Assembly (NCBI GenBank): GCA_011051925.1
Contig: DRKE01000291.1
Span: 1 to 7,164, forward strand
Length of the DNA: 7,164 bases
Direction of reading: 5' to 3'
Source: Deltaproteobacteria bacterium
Lineage (GTDB): Bacteria; Myxococcota_A; UBA9160; UBA4427
The position numbers were made by a program, and so were the translations under genes. Positions within the stretch are counted from its first letter, which is position 1; each line of letters begins with the position of its first letter. Below are positions 1 to 6,014 of this stretch, one piece after another. The notes beneath the pieces were generated by a model that did not search any database, was not told the DNA's origin, and worked only from the letters and a program-made list of their open reading frames with translations.

Positions 1-239
1 GTGTCGTCTCGGGCCTCGTCGTGACGGAACTCTCGGGGGATCACTACGGCGACGCGGAAACCCGGGACCGGATCACGCGAGCGATTCCAGCGGGCCGTTT
101 CGCCCGGCCCGACGAGATCGCCCACGCCGTGCTCTTCCTCGCGGCACCCGATTCGACCTACGTTTCCGGAGCGGCACTCGAAGTGACGGGCGGCGGCGAA
201 TGGCCGCCGACCATTCCACAGCCACGCGGCGAGGCCTGA
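1..239 (+). CDS. SDR family oxidoreductase, C-terminal part (truncated by window edge)
   Basis: Only the last ~78 residues are present; the reading frame enters at base 3 and stops with TGA at 237-239. The piece matches the C-terminal third of a classical short-chain dehydrogenase/reductase. It has a strand plus turn reading VVSGLVVTEL (usually xPGxVxT), then a helix with AGRFARPDEIAHAVLFLA, then YVSGAALEVTGGG. That last block is the standard C-terminal strand that closes the Rossmann fold at the subunit interface. The usual Pro of the PG motif is Ser here. The cofactor-binding and catalytic Ser-Tyr-Lys regions lie outside the window, so substrate and cofactor cannot be assigned. The gene converges on the MFS gene, with 133 bp between the two stops and no T-rich terminator hairpin visible in that gap. 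Confidence 0.85.
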   Translation, partial: VVSGLVVTELSGDHYGDAETRDRITRAIPAGRFARPDEIAHAVLFLAAPDSTYVSGAALEVTGGGEWPPTIPQPRGEA

Positions 240-372
240 TTCCCGATCTCCGGACGAAGCCGGATCCCGCTTCCGCGCTTCCCGCCCTCGTCGTCGCTCC
301 TCCGCACCTCCCACGATCGGGTCGTCCCCACAGATCGCCGTCCCCCGACCCTCCGGAATCCGAACGGAACCC

Positions 373-1686
373 TCAGGTCTCGAGATCCGTCCTCAGGCTT
401 CTCGCAGCCAATCCGAACATCACGATTCCCAGAGAACTGATCATGGCCACCACGAGCATCGCATAGCGGAGACCCTCCTCGCCGAATCGTGGTTCGAACC
501 GATCGGAAAGGAACCCGGCGACCAGCGGGCCCAGGCCGAGGCCGATGAGGTTCAGGACGAAGAGGAGGATCGCGGACGTCAAGGCACGCATCGCCGGTGG
601 AACGAGCCGATGGGAGATCGCCAGACACGGCCCCAGATACGTGTTCAGCATCAGGTTCGCCACGAAAATGAGCGGAATCACGAGACGGATATCGTCGAGC
701 AGGAGGTAGGGAAACGCCAGCGGCAGCGCCGCTCCGCTCGCGATCGCGGGGAGCCAGACATACCAGCGTTCATCCCGGGTCGCTAGATGATCGGCCAGGC
801 GCCCTCCCAACAAGGTTCCGAGCAGCCCCGATCCCCCGCCCACCAGCGCCATCACGAGTCCGGCCTCGCTCGAGTCCAATCCGTGGATCCGCATCAGGAA
901 CGAAGGGGCGAAATTCCCGTTTCCGTAGCCCGCGAAGGCCGTCAGTCCGCACCCCACGGCAATGAACCAGAAAGACCGATAGCGGCGAAGCAGGGACAAC
1001 GTCCCGCCCAGCGTCGGCCGCTGCCCGGCCACCTCGACGTTCTCCCATCGCCCCCGTTCGGGCTCCGCCACGGTCCAGCGGAAGAGAACGGCAAAGACGA
1101 TTCCCGGAAGACCGACGAGCATGAAAGCCGCACGCCATCCCATCCACTCGTTGATGAAGCCGCCCAGGAGGAAACCAGCGAAGACTCCGAAATGGACCCC
1201 CGTCGAGTAGATGCCCAATGCGGTCGCCCGGCGATGGGGCGGGTAGTTGTCGCTGATCATCGCATGGGCCGGTGGACTGCCTCCCGCCTCACCGATTCCG
1301 ACACCGATTCGCGCCAACAGCAACTGGCCGTAATTCTGGGCGAGTCCCGATAGCGCCGTCATCGCGCTCCACCCCGCCACGGCGAGGGAGATGATGTTTC
1401 GTCGGTTCCCCCGATCCGCCTGATAGGCGATCGGGATGCCCGCAACGATGTAGACGAGTGCGAAGGCGAATCCGGTCAGCAGACCGAGCTGCGTATCCGA
1501 CAATCCCATCTCCGCCTTGATCGGCTCCTGGATGATGACCAGGATCTGGCGATCGATGAAGTTGAACGTATACGCGATCGTCAGCATGAAGAGCGCGTAG
1601 CGCGCCTTCGAAGAAACGGGAGCGTCATCGACGAAGGGATTCCTCGATGCGCGCTCGGTCGGGGTCGTCATCTCGTCGGAACCCAC
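373..1686 (-). CDS. MFS transporter, Spinster-like (Spns) group
   Basis: Predicted 437-aa inner-membrane secondary carrier with a pattern of about 12 hydrophobic segments. Seen in the sequence: FIDRQ (res 43-47) in TM1, QEPIKAEMGLSDTQLGLLTG after it, an ADRGNRR loop (90-96) equivalent to MFS motif A between TM2 and TM3, and LLLARIGVGIGEAGGSPP (122-139) in TM4 with Arg126 and Glu133. This combination is typical of bacterial Spinster homologues, proton-coupled carriers whose eukaryotic relatives move sphingosine-1-phosphate and lysolipids; the substrate here is unknown. The start is chosen as GTG at 1684-1686 because a strong Shine-Dalgarno (GGAGG, 1696-1692 on the minus strand) sits 5 nt upstream. 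An ATG five codons later (1671) is poorly spaced, and a further-upstream ATG (1755) adds an atypical basic extension. The stop is TGA at 375-373. It is divergent from the metallophosphoesterase gene. Confidence 0.9.
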   Translation of the reverse strand: MGSDEMTTPTERASRNPFVDDAPVSSKARYALFMLTIAYTFNFIDRQILVIIQEPIKAEMGLSDTQLGLLTGFAFALVYIVAGIPIAYQADRGNRRNIISLAVAGWSAMTALSGLAQNYGQLLLARIGVGIGEAGGSPPAHAMISDNYPPHRRATALGIYSTGVHFGVFAGFLLGGFINEWMGWRAAFMLVGLPGIVFAVLFRWTVAEPERGRWENVEVAGQRPTLGGTLSLLRRYRSFWFIAVGCGLTAFAGYGNGNFAPSFLMRIHGLDSSEAGLVMALVGGGSGLLGTLLGGRLADHLATRDERWYVWLPAIASGAALPLAFPYLLLDDIRLVIPLIFVANLMLNTYLGPCLAISHRLVPPAMRALTSAILLFVLNLIGLGLGPLVAGFLSDRFEPRFGEEGLRYAMLVVAMISSLGIVMFGLAARSLRTDLET

Positions 1687-1691
1687 GTCTC

Positions 1692-1696
1692 CCTCC
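1692..1696 (-). promoter_or_regulatory. Shine-Dalgarno deciding the GTG start of the MFS gene
   Basis: On the minus strand GGAGG (within AGGGAGGGAGAC) precedes GTG at 1686 by 5 nt. The next in-frame ATG at 1671 would have this site about 20 nt away. This favours the GTG start, giving a protein beginning MGSDEMTTP. Just upstream (1701-1712) is a short inverted repeat with 5-bp arms, TCCAC/GTGGA, which may be chance. Confidence 0.6.
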
Positions 1697-1911
1697 CTGT
1701 TCCACGGGTGGACCCGGAGGTTCCGCCTGGAGCAGTCCTGCCTTCTCGCCGCCACGCCGGCACGGCTTCCCGCCCGGATCCGGAGACGACGAACGTCAGC
1801 GTAGCCCGCCCGCAGCCGCGATCCGCTCGGGACCCGATCCGCGCCGTCAACCGAAGACCCCCTCGAAGAAGCCGCGCTGCGCGCGGGTCCCCGCGACCGA
1901 AGGCGATCGCG

Positions 1912-1917
1912 TATGCT
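1912..1917 (+). promoter_or_regulatory. Possible -10 promoter element (TATGCT) for the metallophosphoesterase gene
   Basis: TATGCT in the context GCGTATGCTGCGG lies 29 nt before the ATG at 1947. This resembles a sigma-70 -10 hexamer and would give a short 5' leader of roughly 20 nt. No convincing -35 hexamer is visible at the expected distance. The same context (GCGTATGCT then CGG) occurs at 6942 at the identical distance from the GNAT start, which is the main reason for listing it. This is inference; no transcription start is shown. Confidence 0.35.
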
Positions 1918-1946
1918 GCGGGTCCATCGATCCGGACGGGGAAACC

Positions 1947-2834
1947 ATGAAACTCTTCGCGATCAGCGACCTGCATGTCGGCTTCGACGAGAACCTGAGC
2001 GCGCTCGACGAACTCCCGGAACACCCGGACGACTGGCTGGTTCTTTGCGGCGACATCGCTGACACGCCGGCCCAGCTCGATCGCGCCCTCGAGATCCTCG
2101 GCCGGAGATTCGCCGCCCTCATCTGGGTACCCGGCAACCATGAACTCTGGACCCTGCCGCGCCGCACGGGTCTGCGGGGCGTCGCCCGTTATGAGCAGAT
2201 GGTGGCGCTCTGCCGGAATCGCGGCGTCCTGACGCCCGAGGATCCCTTCCCGATCTGGCAGGGAGAAGGCGGCCCCCACCTGCTGGCACCCCTCTTCCTT
2301 CTCTACGACTACAGCTTCCGGCCCGATGATGTCCCGATCGAGGATGCGGTCGCGTGGGCCCGGGAAGCCGAGACCGGCTGTGTCGACGAGGTCCTGCTCC
2401 ATCCGGAGCCGCATTCCGACATTCCCGAATGGTGCGCGGCGCGCTGCCGCATCAGCGAAGAACGTCTCGAGAAGGCCCTCGCCCGGATGCCCCACCCCAC
2501 GATCCTGATCTCGCATTTCCCGATGCGGCAGGAGCTCGCCCGCCTTCCCTCGATTCCCCGCTTCATGGTCTGGTGTGGGACGCGTCGAACCGAGGACTGG
2601 CACCGACGCTTCCGCGCCTCCGTCGTCGTCTCGGGCCACCTGCACATTCCCTGTACCCGGACGATCGATGGCGTACGCTTCGAAGAGGTCTCTCTCGGCT
2701 ATCCCGAACAATGGCGCGCGCGGAGAAGACGAAGAGGCTGGCGACTCGCCGACCACCTCCGACAGATCCTGCCGCGACCCGAAAGGGATGCCGGCGACCC
2801 GCTCCGGCTTTTCACAGATCCCAGATCGATTTGA
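1947..2834 (+). CDS. Calcineurin-like metallophosphoesterase, PptH (Rv2795c)-like family
   Basis: A 295-aa soluble, cytoplasmic-type phosphoesterase with no signal peptide. All the usual dinuclear-metal ligands are visible: SDLH (Asp8, His10), GDIAD (Asp36), GNHE (Asn64, His65), SHFP (His190) and GHLH (His231, His233). Beyond the catalytic core, blocks such as LFAISDLHVG, IWVPGNHELWT, PLFLLYDYSF, WCGT...DWHRRF, GHLHIP and DGVRFEEVSLGYP match, from memory, the actinobacterial family that includes mycobacterial PptH. PptH removes 4'-phosphopantetheine from holo-carrier proteins and is encoded beside the PptT transferase. No such transferase gene lies next to this one. The ATG at 1947 fits the start of the conserved SDLH strand and follows a GGGGA-type ribosome site; longer upstream in-frame starts are rejected as non-homologous. 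The C-terminus is Arg-rich (259-263), and the 3' end overlaps the convergent dioxygenase gene by 23 bp. Family is confident; substrate is inferred. Confidence 0.88.
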   Translation: MKLFAISDLHVGFDENLSALDELPEHPDDWLVLCGDIADTPAQLDRALEILGRRFAALIWVPGNHELWTLPRRTGLRGVARYEQMVALCRNRGVLTPEDPFPIWQGEGGPHLLAPLFLLYDYSFRPDDVPIEDAVAWAREAETGCVDEVLLHPEPHSDIPEWCAARCRISEERLEKALARMPHPTILISHFPMRQELARLPSIPRFMVWCGTRRTEDWHRRFRASVVVSGHLHIPCTRTIDGVRFEEVSLGYPEQWRARRRRRGWRLADHLRQILPRPERDAGDPLRLFTDPRSI

Positions 2835-3654
2835 TCCCGCCCTCGACGCCGAGCAGCTCGATCGGGTCGCGTTTGTCGATATGGCCGATCAGATGGCGGT
2901 AGACGCCATAGCCGATCAGGCGTTGCAACCGTTCAGGGAACGTCGCAGCCAGGTCTCGTGGAATCCCGAGCTGCTGGTTTTCCTGCTGCCGGATGAAACC
3001 CGCACAGTAGTTCATCGCGATCCCGATGCGGCGCTCATTCGTCTGGTTCGCGCCGCCTCCGTGCCATAGGCTGCCGTTCCAGACGAGGATGCTGCCCCGC
3101 TTCATCTCCGCGGGAATCGACTCGATCCCGGAGATCCCGTATTCGGGACATGCCGATGCCTTGTGGCTTCCGGGGACGATTCGCGTCGCGCCGTTCTCCT
3201 CCGTGAAGTCGGTGATCGCCCACATGCTGTTGCAGACGACGGGCGCATGGGGACGGGCGAGCCCGATGATCTGGTCGTCCGCATGGATCGGCTGCGCACT
3301 CTCTCCGGGACCGATCGCGATCGAGGAGAGACTCGACACCAGACAACCGGGATCGAGAACACCCTCGACCACGGGCAGGAGCGACGCGTGGATCGGAATC
3401 GCCGTGAAGGGATCGCCATGGGCCAGGAGGTTGTAGATCCGAACGGTCTGGTGGCCCTCGAACTCGTTCCCGGCAGGCTGGATTCCATGCTCCCGCTCGA
3501 TCCGATCGAGCGCCTCTGTGATCGCATCGAGCTGGTCCTCGTCAATCACGTTCTCGAGTATCGTGTATCCCCTGTCCTCGATCTCGGCCAGGGCTCGATC
3601 GATGGAATCGCTTCCAGGAAGATCGGCGAGGGAATCCGGCATGACACGCAGCAT
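2812..3654 (-). CDS. Phytanoyl-CoA dioxygenase (PhyH) family Fe(II)/2-oxoglutarate oxygenase
   Basis: A 280-aa cytoplasmic double-stranded beta-helix oxygenase. Visible motifs: an N-terminal helix pair ending RGYTILENVI (28-37); HADD (124-127) giving His124 and Asp126 of the iron triad; WAITDFTEENGATRIVPGSH (145-164), the typical PhyH core; distal His198 in LWHGGGAN; and RR (208-209) followed by IGIAMNY, which supplies the Arg that holds the 2-oxoglutarate carboxylate. The set is complete, so an active hydroxylase is likely. PhyH proteins hydroxylate fatty acyl-CoAs, ectoine, phosphonates or natural-product intermediates; nothing here picks the substrate. ATG at 3654 is chosen because GAGG lies 4 nt upstream; an in-frame ATG four codons later (3642) is possible. 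The gene is convergent and overlapping with the phosphoesterase and divergent from the VOC gene, with a 24-bp gap. Confidence 0.9.
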   Translation of the reverse strand: MLRVMPDSLADLPGSDSIDRALAEIEDRGYTILENVIDEDQLDAITEALDRIEREHGIQPAGNEFEGHQTVRIYNLLAHGDPFTAIPIHASLLPVVEGVLDPGCLVSSLSSIAIGPGESAQPIHADDQIIGLARPHAPVVCNSMWAITDFTEENGATRIVPGSHKASACPEYGISGIESIPAEMKRGSILVWNGSLWHGGGANQTNERRIGIAMNYCAGFIRQQENQQLGIPRDLAATFPERLQRLIGYGVYRHLIGHIDKRDPIELLGVEGGIKSIWDL

Positions 3655-3658
3655 ATCA

Positions 3659-3662
3659 CCTC
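3659..3662 (-). promoter_or_regulatory. Ribosome binding site of the PhyH gene
   Basis: On the minus strand GAGGTGAT runs directly into ATG at 3654; the GAGG core is 4 nt from the start, slightly tight. It favours 3654 over 3642, for which the spacing would be 16 nt. This site lies inside the 24-bp divergent gap and overlaps the left arm of the 3662-3676 inverted repeat by one base. Confidence 0.45.
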
Positions 3663-3676
3663 ATCGGAGCCCGATG
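3662..3676 (+). repeat. Inverted repeat around the VOC gene ribosome site (6-bp arms, 3-nt loop)
   Basis: CATCGG (3662-3667) and CCGATG (3671-3676) are perfect inverted repeats around AGC. The probable Shine-Dalgarno of the VOC gene, GGAG (3666-3669), lies in the inner stem and loop. In the transcript this would form a small hairpin masking the ribosome site. Its right arm shares bases 3674-3676 with the next inverted repeat, so the two stems compete for those bases. Short arms like this are common by chance in GC-rich DNA. Confidence 0.4.
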
Positions 3677-3700
3677 CCATGAGCGATTCCGACATGGCAT
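3674..3700 (+). repeat. Perfect 8-bp inverted repeat over the VOC start codon
   Basis: ATGCCATG (3674-3681) and CATGGCAT (3693-3700) are exact reverse complements with an 11-nt spacer. The left arm contains the start codon (3679-3681) and the right arm contains the next in-frame ATG (3694-3696). It could be an mRNA hairpin limiting initiation, or a DNA operator whose half-site centres lie 19 bp apart, about two helical turns. The repeat is directly visible; its role is inference. Confidence 0.5.
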
Positions 3701-4335
3701 GCCGACTGCCCCTCGATCACCTCGTCTATGCCGTCCCCGATCTGGCCGCCGCGATCGAAATGTTCCGGACCCGTCTCGGACATGCTCCGACGCGTGGCGG
3801 ACATCATCCCGGTCTCGGAACCCACAACGCCATCCTGCCCCTGCGCGGTGGATCGTACGTGGAACTCATCGCGCGGGATCCCCGGGCGCCGGATCCGGCC
3901 GGCCCGAGGCCTTTCGGACTCGACACGCTGACGAGTTCCCGACTCGTCACCTGGGCCGCCCGCAGTCGCGCGATCGAACGCGACGTCACGCGCGCACGGA
4001 ATGCCAGTTTCGATCCCGGTCCGATCCTCGAGATGAAACGACGCGGACCCGACGGCCGATCGCTGAGATGGAAGCTCAGTCTGCGGAGCCCACCCTTCGG
4101 CGATGGCCTCGTCCCCTTCCTGATCGATTGGGGAGAATCGCCTCATCCCGCCACGCACACGCCGCCGGGCCCGATCGCGGTGGAACTCGTCCGCTTCGCG
4201 GGGCGACATCCCGATACCACGCGGATCGGGGCGGCCCTCGAAGCGCTCGGAGCCCGGCTGCCAATCGTGGGTTCGGACGAGATCGGGCTGGAGGCCGAGC
4301 TGGTCTCCCCGAGCGGTCGACTGGTCCTCGATTGA
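3679..4335 (+). CDS. VOC superfamily protein, glyoxalase-like domain (Glyoxalase_3 type)
   Basis: A 218-aa soluble protein. The N-terminal half reads PLDHLVYAVPDLAAAIEMFR (11-30), a beta-alpha unit typical of vicinal-oxygen-chelate proteins. It is followed by HHPGLGTHNAILPL (42-55) and SYVELIARDP (59-68), the signature of the glyoxalase-like group. A second half contains GPILEMKRRGPDG (114-126), LRWKLS, PFLIDW (146-151) and a C-terminal strand. Candidate metal ligands are His14 and Glu63 plus His in the HHPG turn. These proteins are usually annotated without a known substrate. The start ATG at 3679 follows GGAG (3666-3669) by 9 nt; ATG at 3694 (MACRLPLDH) is an alternative that keeps the whole domain. 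It is divergent from the PhyH gene by 24 bp, so its promoter probably lies inside the PhyH coding region. Confidence 0.85.
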   Translation: MSDSDMACRLPLDHLVYAVPDLAAAIEMFRTRLGHAPTRGGHHPGLGTHNAILPLRGGSYVELIARDPRAPDPAGPRPFGLDTLTSSRLVTWAARSRAIERDVTRARNASFDPGPILEMKRRGPDGRSLRWKLSLRSPPFGDGLVPFLIDWGESPHPATHTPPGPIAVELVRFAGRHPDTTRIGAALEALGARLPIVGSDEIGLEAELVSPSGRLVLD

Positions 4336-4548
4336 GGCCTCGCGATCGGCCGAACCGGATCGGGATCCACGACCGGACGGCGTCGTCCCCACCGCGTCGC
4401 CCCCTGGCGCCTGCGCGAACCCCGAACGGGGACCGTTCCGGATCCATTCGCTTTTCCGCCCCGATCGAGGCATCGTCTCCAGCCGGAGATCGGCGCCGTC
4501 CGCCCCCGCCCTGTCTCCCGGCATCCAACAGAGAAAGGTCGCCCGACC
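4336..4548. other. 213-bp intergenic gap without a recognisable gene
   Basis: All frames here give Arg/Pro/Gly-rich translations without family features. It holds a small CCCCGAACGGGG inverted repeat (near 4429-4440) and, immediately before the next start, GGTCG/CGACC arms (4537-4548). No T-rich terminator and no clear -10/-35 pair is seen. It probably contains the promoter of the DUF1330-like gene, but I cannot place it. Confidence 0.4.
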
Positions 4549-4872
4549 ATGGCTGAAGACGAAAAGATCTACATGCTGAATGTGCTCTGGTTCAAGCCCG
4601 ACGGCGGCGCCGGGAAATACGCCGAGTACGCGACGGCGGCGGCCCCCTTCGTCCAGGCACTCGGAGGAAGGATGATCGACGGATTCATTCCCGAACAATC
4701 CCTCATCGGCGAATGGGAGCCCGATCTCTTCTTCATCGTCGAATGGCCGAGCCTCGAAGCCTTCCTCCAGCTCCCGCTCGATCCGGGCTACCAGGCGATC
4801 GCCCACCTCCGCGAGGAAGCCCTGCGCGATTCCCTGCTGATCCGATGCAGACGAGCCGCCACGCCGCCCTGA
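4549..4872 (+). CDS. DUF1330-like small protein (dimeric alpha/beta-barrel fold)
   Basis: A 107-aa cytoplasmic protein. The order of elements is a first strand IYMLNVLWFKPDG (7-19), a helix with YAEYATAAAPFVQALGG (24-40), a strand with MIDGFI, a strand DLFFIVEWPSLEAFLQL (59-75), then DPGYQ and a final helix and strand. This is the ferredoxin-like pattern of DUF1330 and related dimeric alpha/beta-barrel proteins, many of which are small monooxygenase- or stress-barrel-like proteins with no proven reaction. The ATG follows AAAGG (4534-4538) by 10 nt. It ends 57 bp before the SDR start and may be co-transcribed with it. The family call is good; the molecular role is unknown. Confidence 0.75.
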   Translation: MAEDEKIYMLNVLWFKPDGGAGKYAEYATAAAPFVQALGGRMIDGFIPEQSLIGEWEPDLFFIVEWPSLEAFLQLPLDPGYQAIAHLREEALRDSLLIRCRRAATPP

Positions 4873-4916
4873 CGGGTTCTCCGTCCCCCCCCGCGACCCG
4901 TCCGAAGAAGCTCGAT

Positions 4917-4921
4917 GGAGG
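4917..4921 (+). promoter_or_regulatory. Shine-Dalgarno deciding the GTG start of the SDR
   Basis: GGAGG is followed after 8 nt by GTG at 4930. This site overlaps an upstream in-frame ATG (4915), which has only a weak GAAGAAG before it. Starting at 4930 gives MKELEGKAAFVTGG, the normal SDR N-terminus, so GTG is preferred. Confidence 0.65.
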
Positions 4922-4929
4922 ATCATTCC

Positions 4930-5733
4930 GTGAAGGAACTCGAAGGAAAAGCCGCATTCGTCACCGGTGGTGCCAATGGAATCGGCCGTGCCATCGCGGA
5001 AAGCTTCGCCCGCGAGGGCGTCGCGATCGCGGTCGCCGACATCGATCCCGACGCCGCCACGGAAACCTGCCGCGCACTCGAGGCGACGGGCGCGCGCGCC
5101 GTCCCGATCCGATGCGACGTGACCGATGCCGACGGCTTCGCCCGTGCGGCCGACGAAGCGACCGAGGCCCTCGGCCCGATCCAGCTTCTCGTGAACAATG
5201 CGGGCGCCTTCACGGCCTGCTCCTTCGAAGAGACGAACCGTTCGGATTGGGAATGGCTTCTCGAGATCAATGTACTCGGCGTCGTCAACGGACTGCACGC
5301 CTTCCTTCCACGCATGCGTGCCCTCGGCGAACCCGCCCATATCGTGAATACCGCTTCGGTGTCCGGCCACATCGGCGTGGCCGGCCTGTCGATCTATACC
5401 GCTTCGAAATTCGCGGTCGTCGGTCTCTCGGAATGCCTGAGACTCGAACTGTCGGAAAGCCCGATCGGCATTTCCGTCCTCTGTCCCGGAATCGTGAAGA
5501 CCGGCCTGATCGAGTCGAGCCGGATCCACCGACCGGATCGACATGGCGGGCGATCGGCTCATCACGGTCCCGACATCTCGTCGATCACGGCCGGGGGCAC
5601 CGATCCCGCCGAGATCGGCGATCGCGTCGTCGCCGCCATCAAGGCGGACGACTTCTACATTCTCACGCATCCCGAATTGAAACCCGCCTTCAAGAAGCGA
5701 TTCGAGCAGATTCTCGGGGCCTACTCTTCATGA
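4930..5733 (+). CDS. Classical SDR family oxidoreductase, probably NAD(H)-dependent
   Basis: A 267-aa Rossmann-fold oxidoreductase, close to the usual length of classical SDRs. All hallmarks are present: TGGANGIG (12-19) for the cofactor; Asp37 at the end of beta-2 (VADID), which generally favours NAD over NADP; CDVTD (62-66); NNAG (89-92); and the catalytic tetrad Asn114, Ser143, Tyr156 and Lys160 (YTASK). CPGIVKTGL (185-193) follows. It should interconvert an alcohol and a ketone; the long substrate loop (194-225, rich in His, Arg and Ser) gives no substrate hint. The GTG start is supported by a well-spaced GGAGG; ATG at 4915 would add five residues. It lies 57 bp after the DUF1330-like gene, and its stop codon overlaps an ATG at 5730 (ATGA), which opens a frame continuous with the downstream membrane-protein gene. 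Confidence 0.92.
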   Translation: MKELEGKAAFVTGGANGIGRAIAESFAREGVAIAVADIDPDAATETCRALEATGARAVPIRCDVTDADGFARAADEATEALGPIQLLVNNAGAFTACSFEETNRSDWEWLLEINVLGVVNGLHAFLPRMRALGEPAHIVNTASVSGHIGVAGLSIYTASKFAVVGLSECLRLELSESPIGISVLCPGIVKTGLIESSRIHRPDRHGGRSAHHGPDISSITAGGTDPAEIGDRVVAAIKADDFYILTHPELKPAFKKRFEQILGAYSS

Positions 5734-6014
5734 GCGTGCAGGATGATCCGCAGGCGACGGACTGCGGTTCATGTGCGCTCGATACGCAGCGGATCGGCGA
5801 TTGGCGACGAGATCGGCGCATCGGCGTTGCCCTCCCCCCGAACGGGGTTGAATTCTTCCCCGTCCCGGCCGATCAGCAGGACACGACCCACCGCTCCGAT
5901 GCAGGCGACGCGGAATCCGCCCCGCCCGATCCCGCCCTGGCCGGCGATCGAGGGCAGCCCGGAATGGCACTGCCCCCGTCCGATCGGCGTCCGCGCGGAG
6001 CGAGGAGGAGTGAC
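5734..6014. other. 281-bp gap with open frames on both strands, gene status unresolved
   Basis: On the plus strand a frame opens at ATG 5730, overlapping the SDR stop, and runs without a stop into the downstream membrane-protein gene. It would add 95 residues rich in Pro, Asp and Arg with no domain signature. On the minus strand, in exact codon register, the frame ending TGA at 5771-5769 reads like protein (for example ACIGAVGRVLLIGRDGEEF). It lacks a good start: GTG at 5891 has GGAG only 2 nt away. Because the two frames are codon-aligned, a real one on either strand would make the other look coding. A GGGCAG/CTGCCC hairpin (5952-5975) has no T-tract. I recognise no family in either reading. 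Confidence 0.35.
6003..6008 (+). promoter_or_regulatory. Strong Shine-Dalgarno (AGGAGG) for the membrane-protein gene
   Basis: AGGAGG lies 6 nt before ATG 6015, close to ideal. It is the main reason for starting the protein at 6015 rather than at the upstream in-frame ATG 5730, which has no comparable site. Confidence 0.75.

Noticed and set aside
319..351. GGGTCG/CGACCC inverted repeat in the 240-372 gap as a terminator between convergent genes
   Set aside because: The arms are only 6 bp with a 21-nt loop and there is no T-tract on either side.
1774..1783. CCGGATCCGG perfect palindrome in the MFS/phosphoesterase divergent gap as an operator
   Set aside because: It is short, has no second copy in the gap and is compatible with the general GATC and CCGG richness of the window.
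1668..2756. A 362-codon minus-strand frame antisense to the phosphoesterase
   Set aside because: The plus strand carries every phosphoesterase motif in order; the antisense translation has none.
3661..5670. A 669-codon open frame on the minus strand covering the VOC, DUF1330-like and SDR genes
   Set aside because: Translation is Gly/Arg/Asp-rich without any domain pattern and is antisense to three genes with clear family motifs; long open antisense frames are usual in GC-rich DNA.
4429..5847. CCCCGAACGGGG present in both the 4336-4548 and 5734-6014 gaps, suggesting a dispersed repeat
   Set aside because: The flanks do not match and a shared 12-mer is expected about once by chance in a window of this size.
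5952..5975. GGGCAG/CTGCCC hairpin as an intrinsic terminator or small RNA
   Set aside because: The 12-nt loop, 6-bp stem and absence of a following T-run make a terminator unlikely; nothing else supports an RNA gene.
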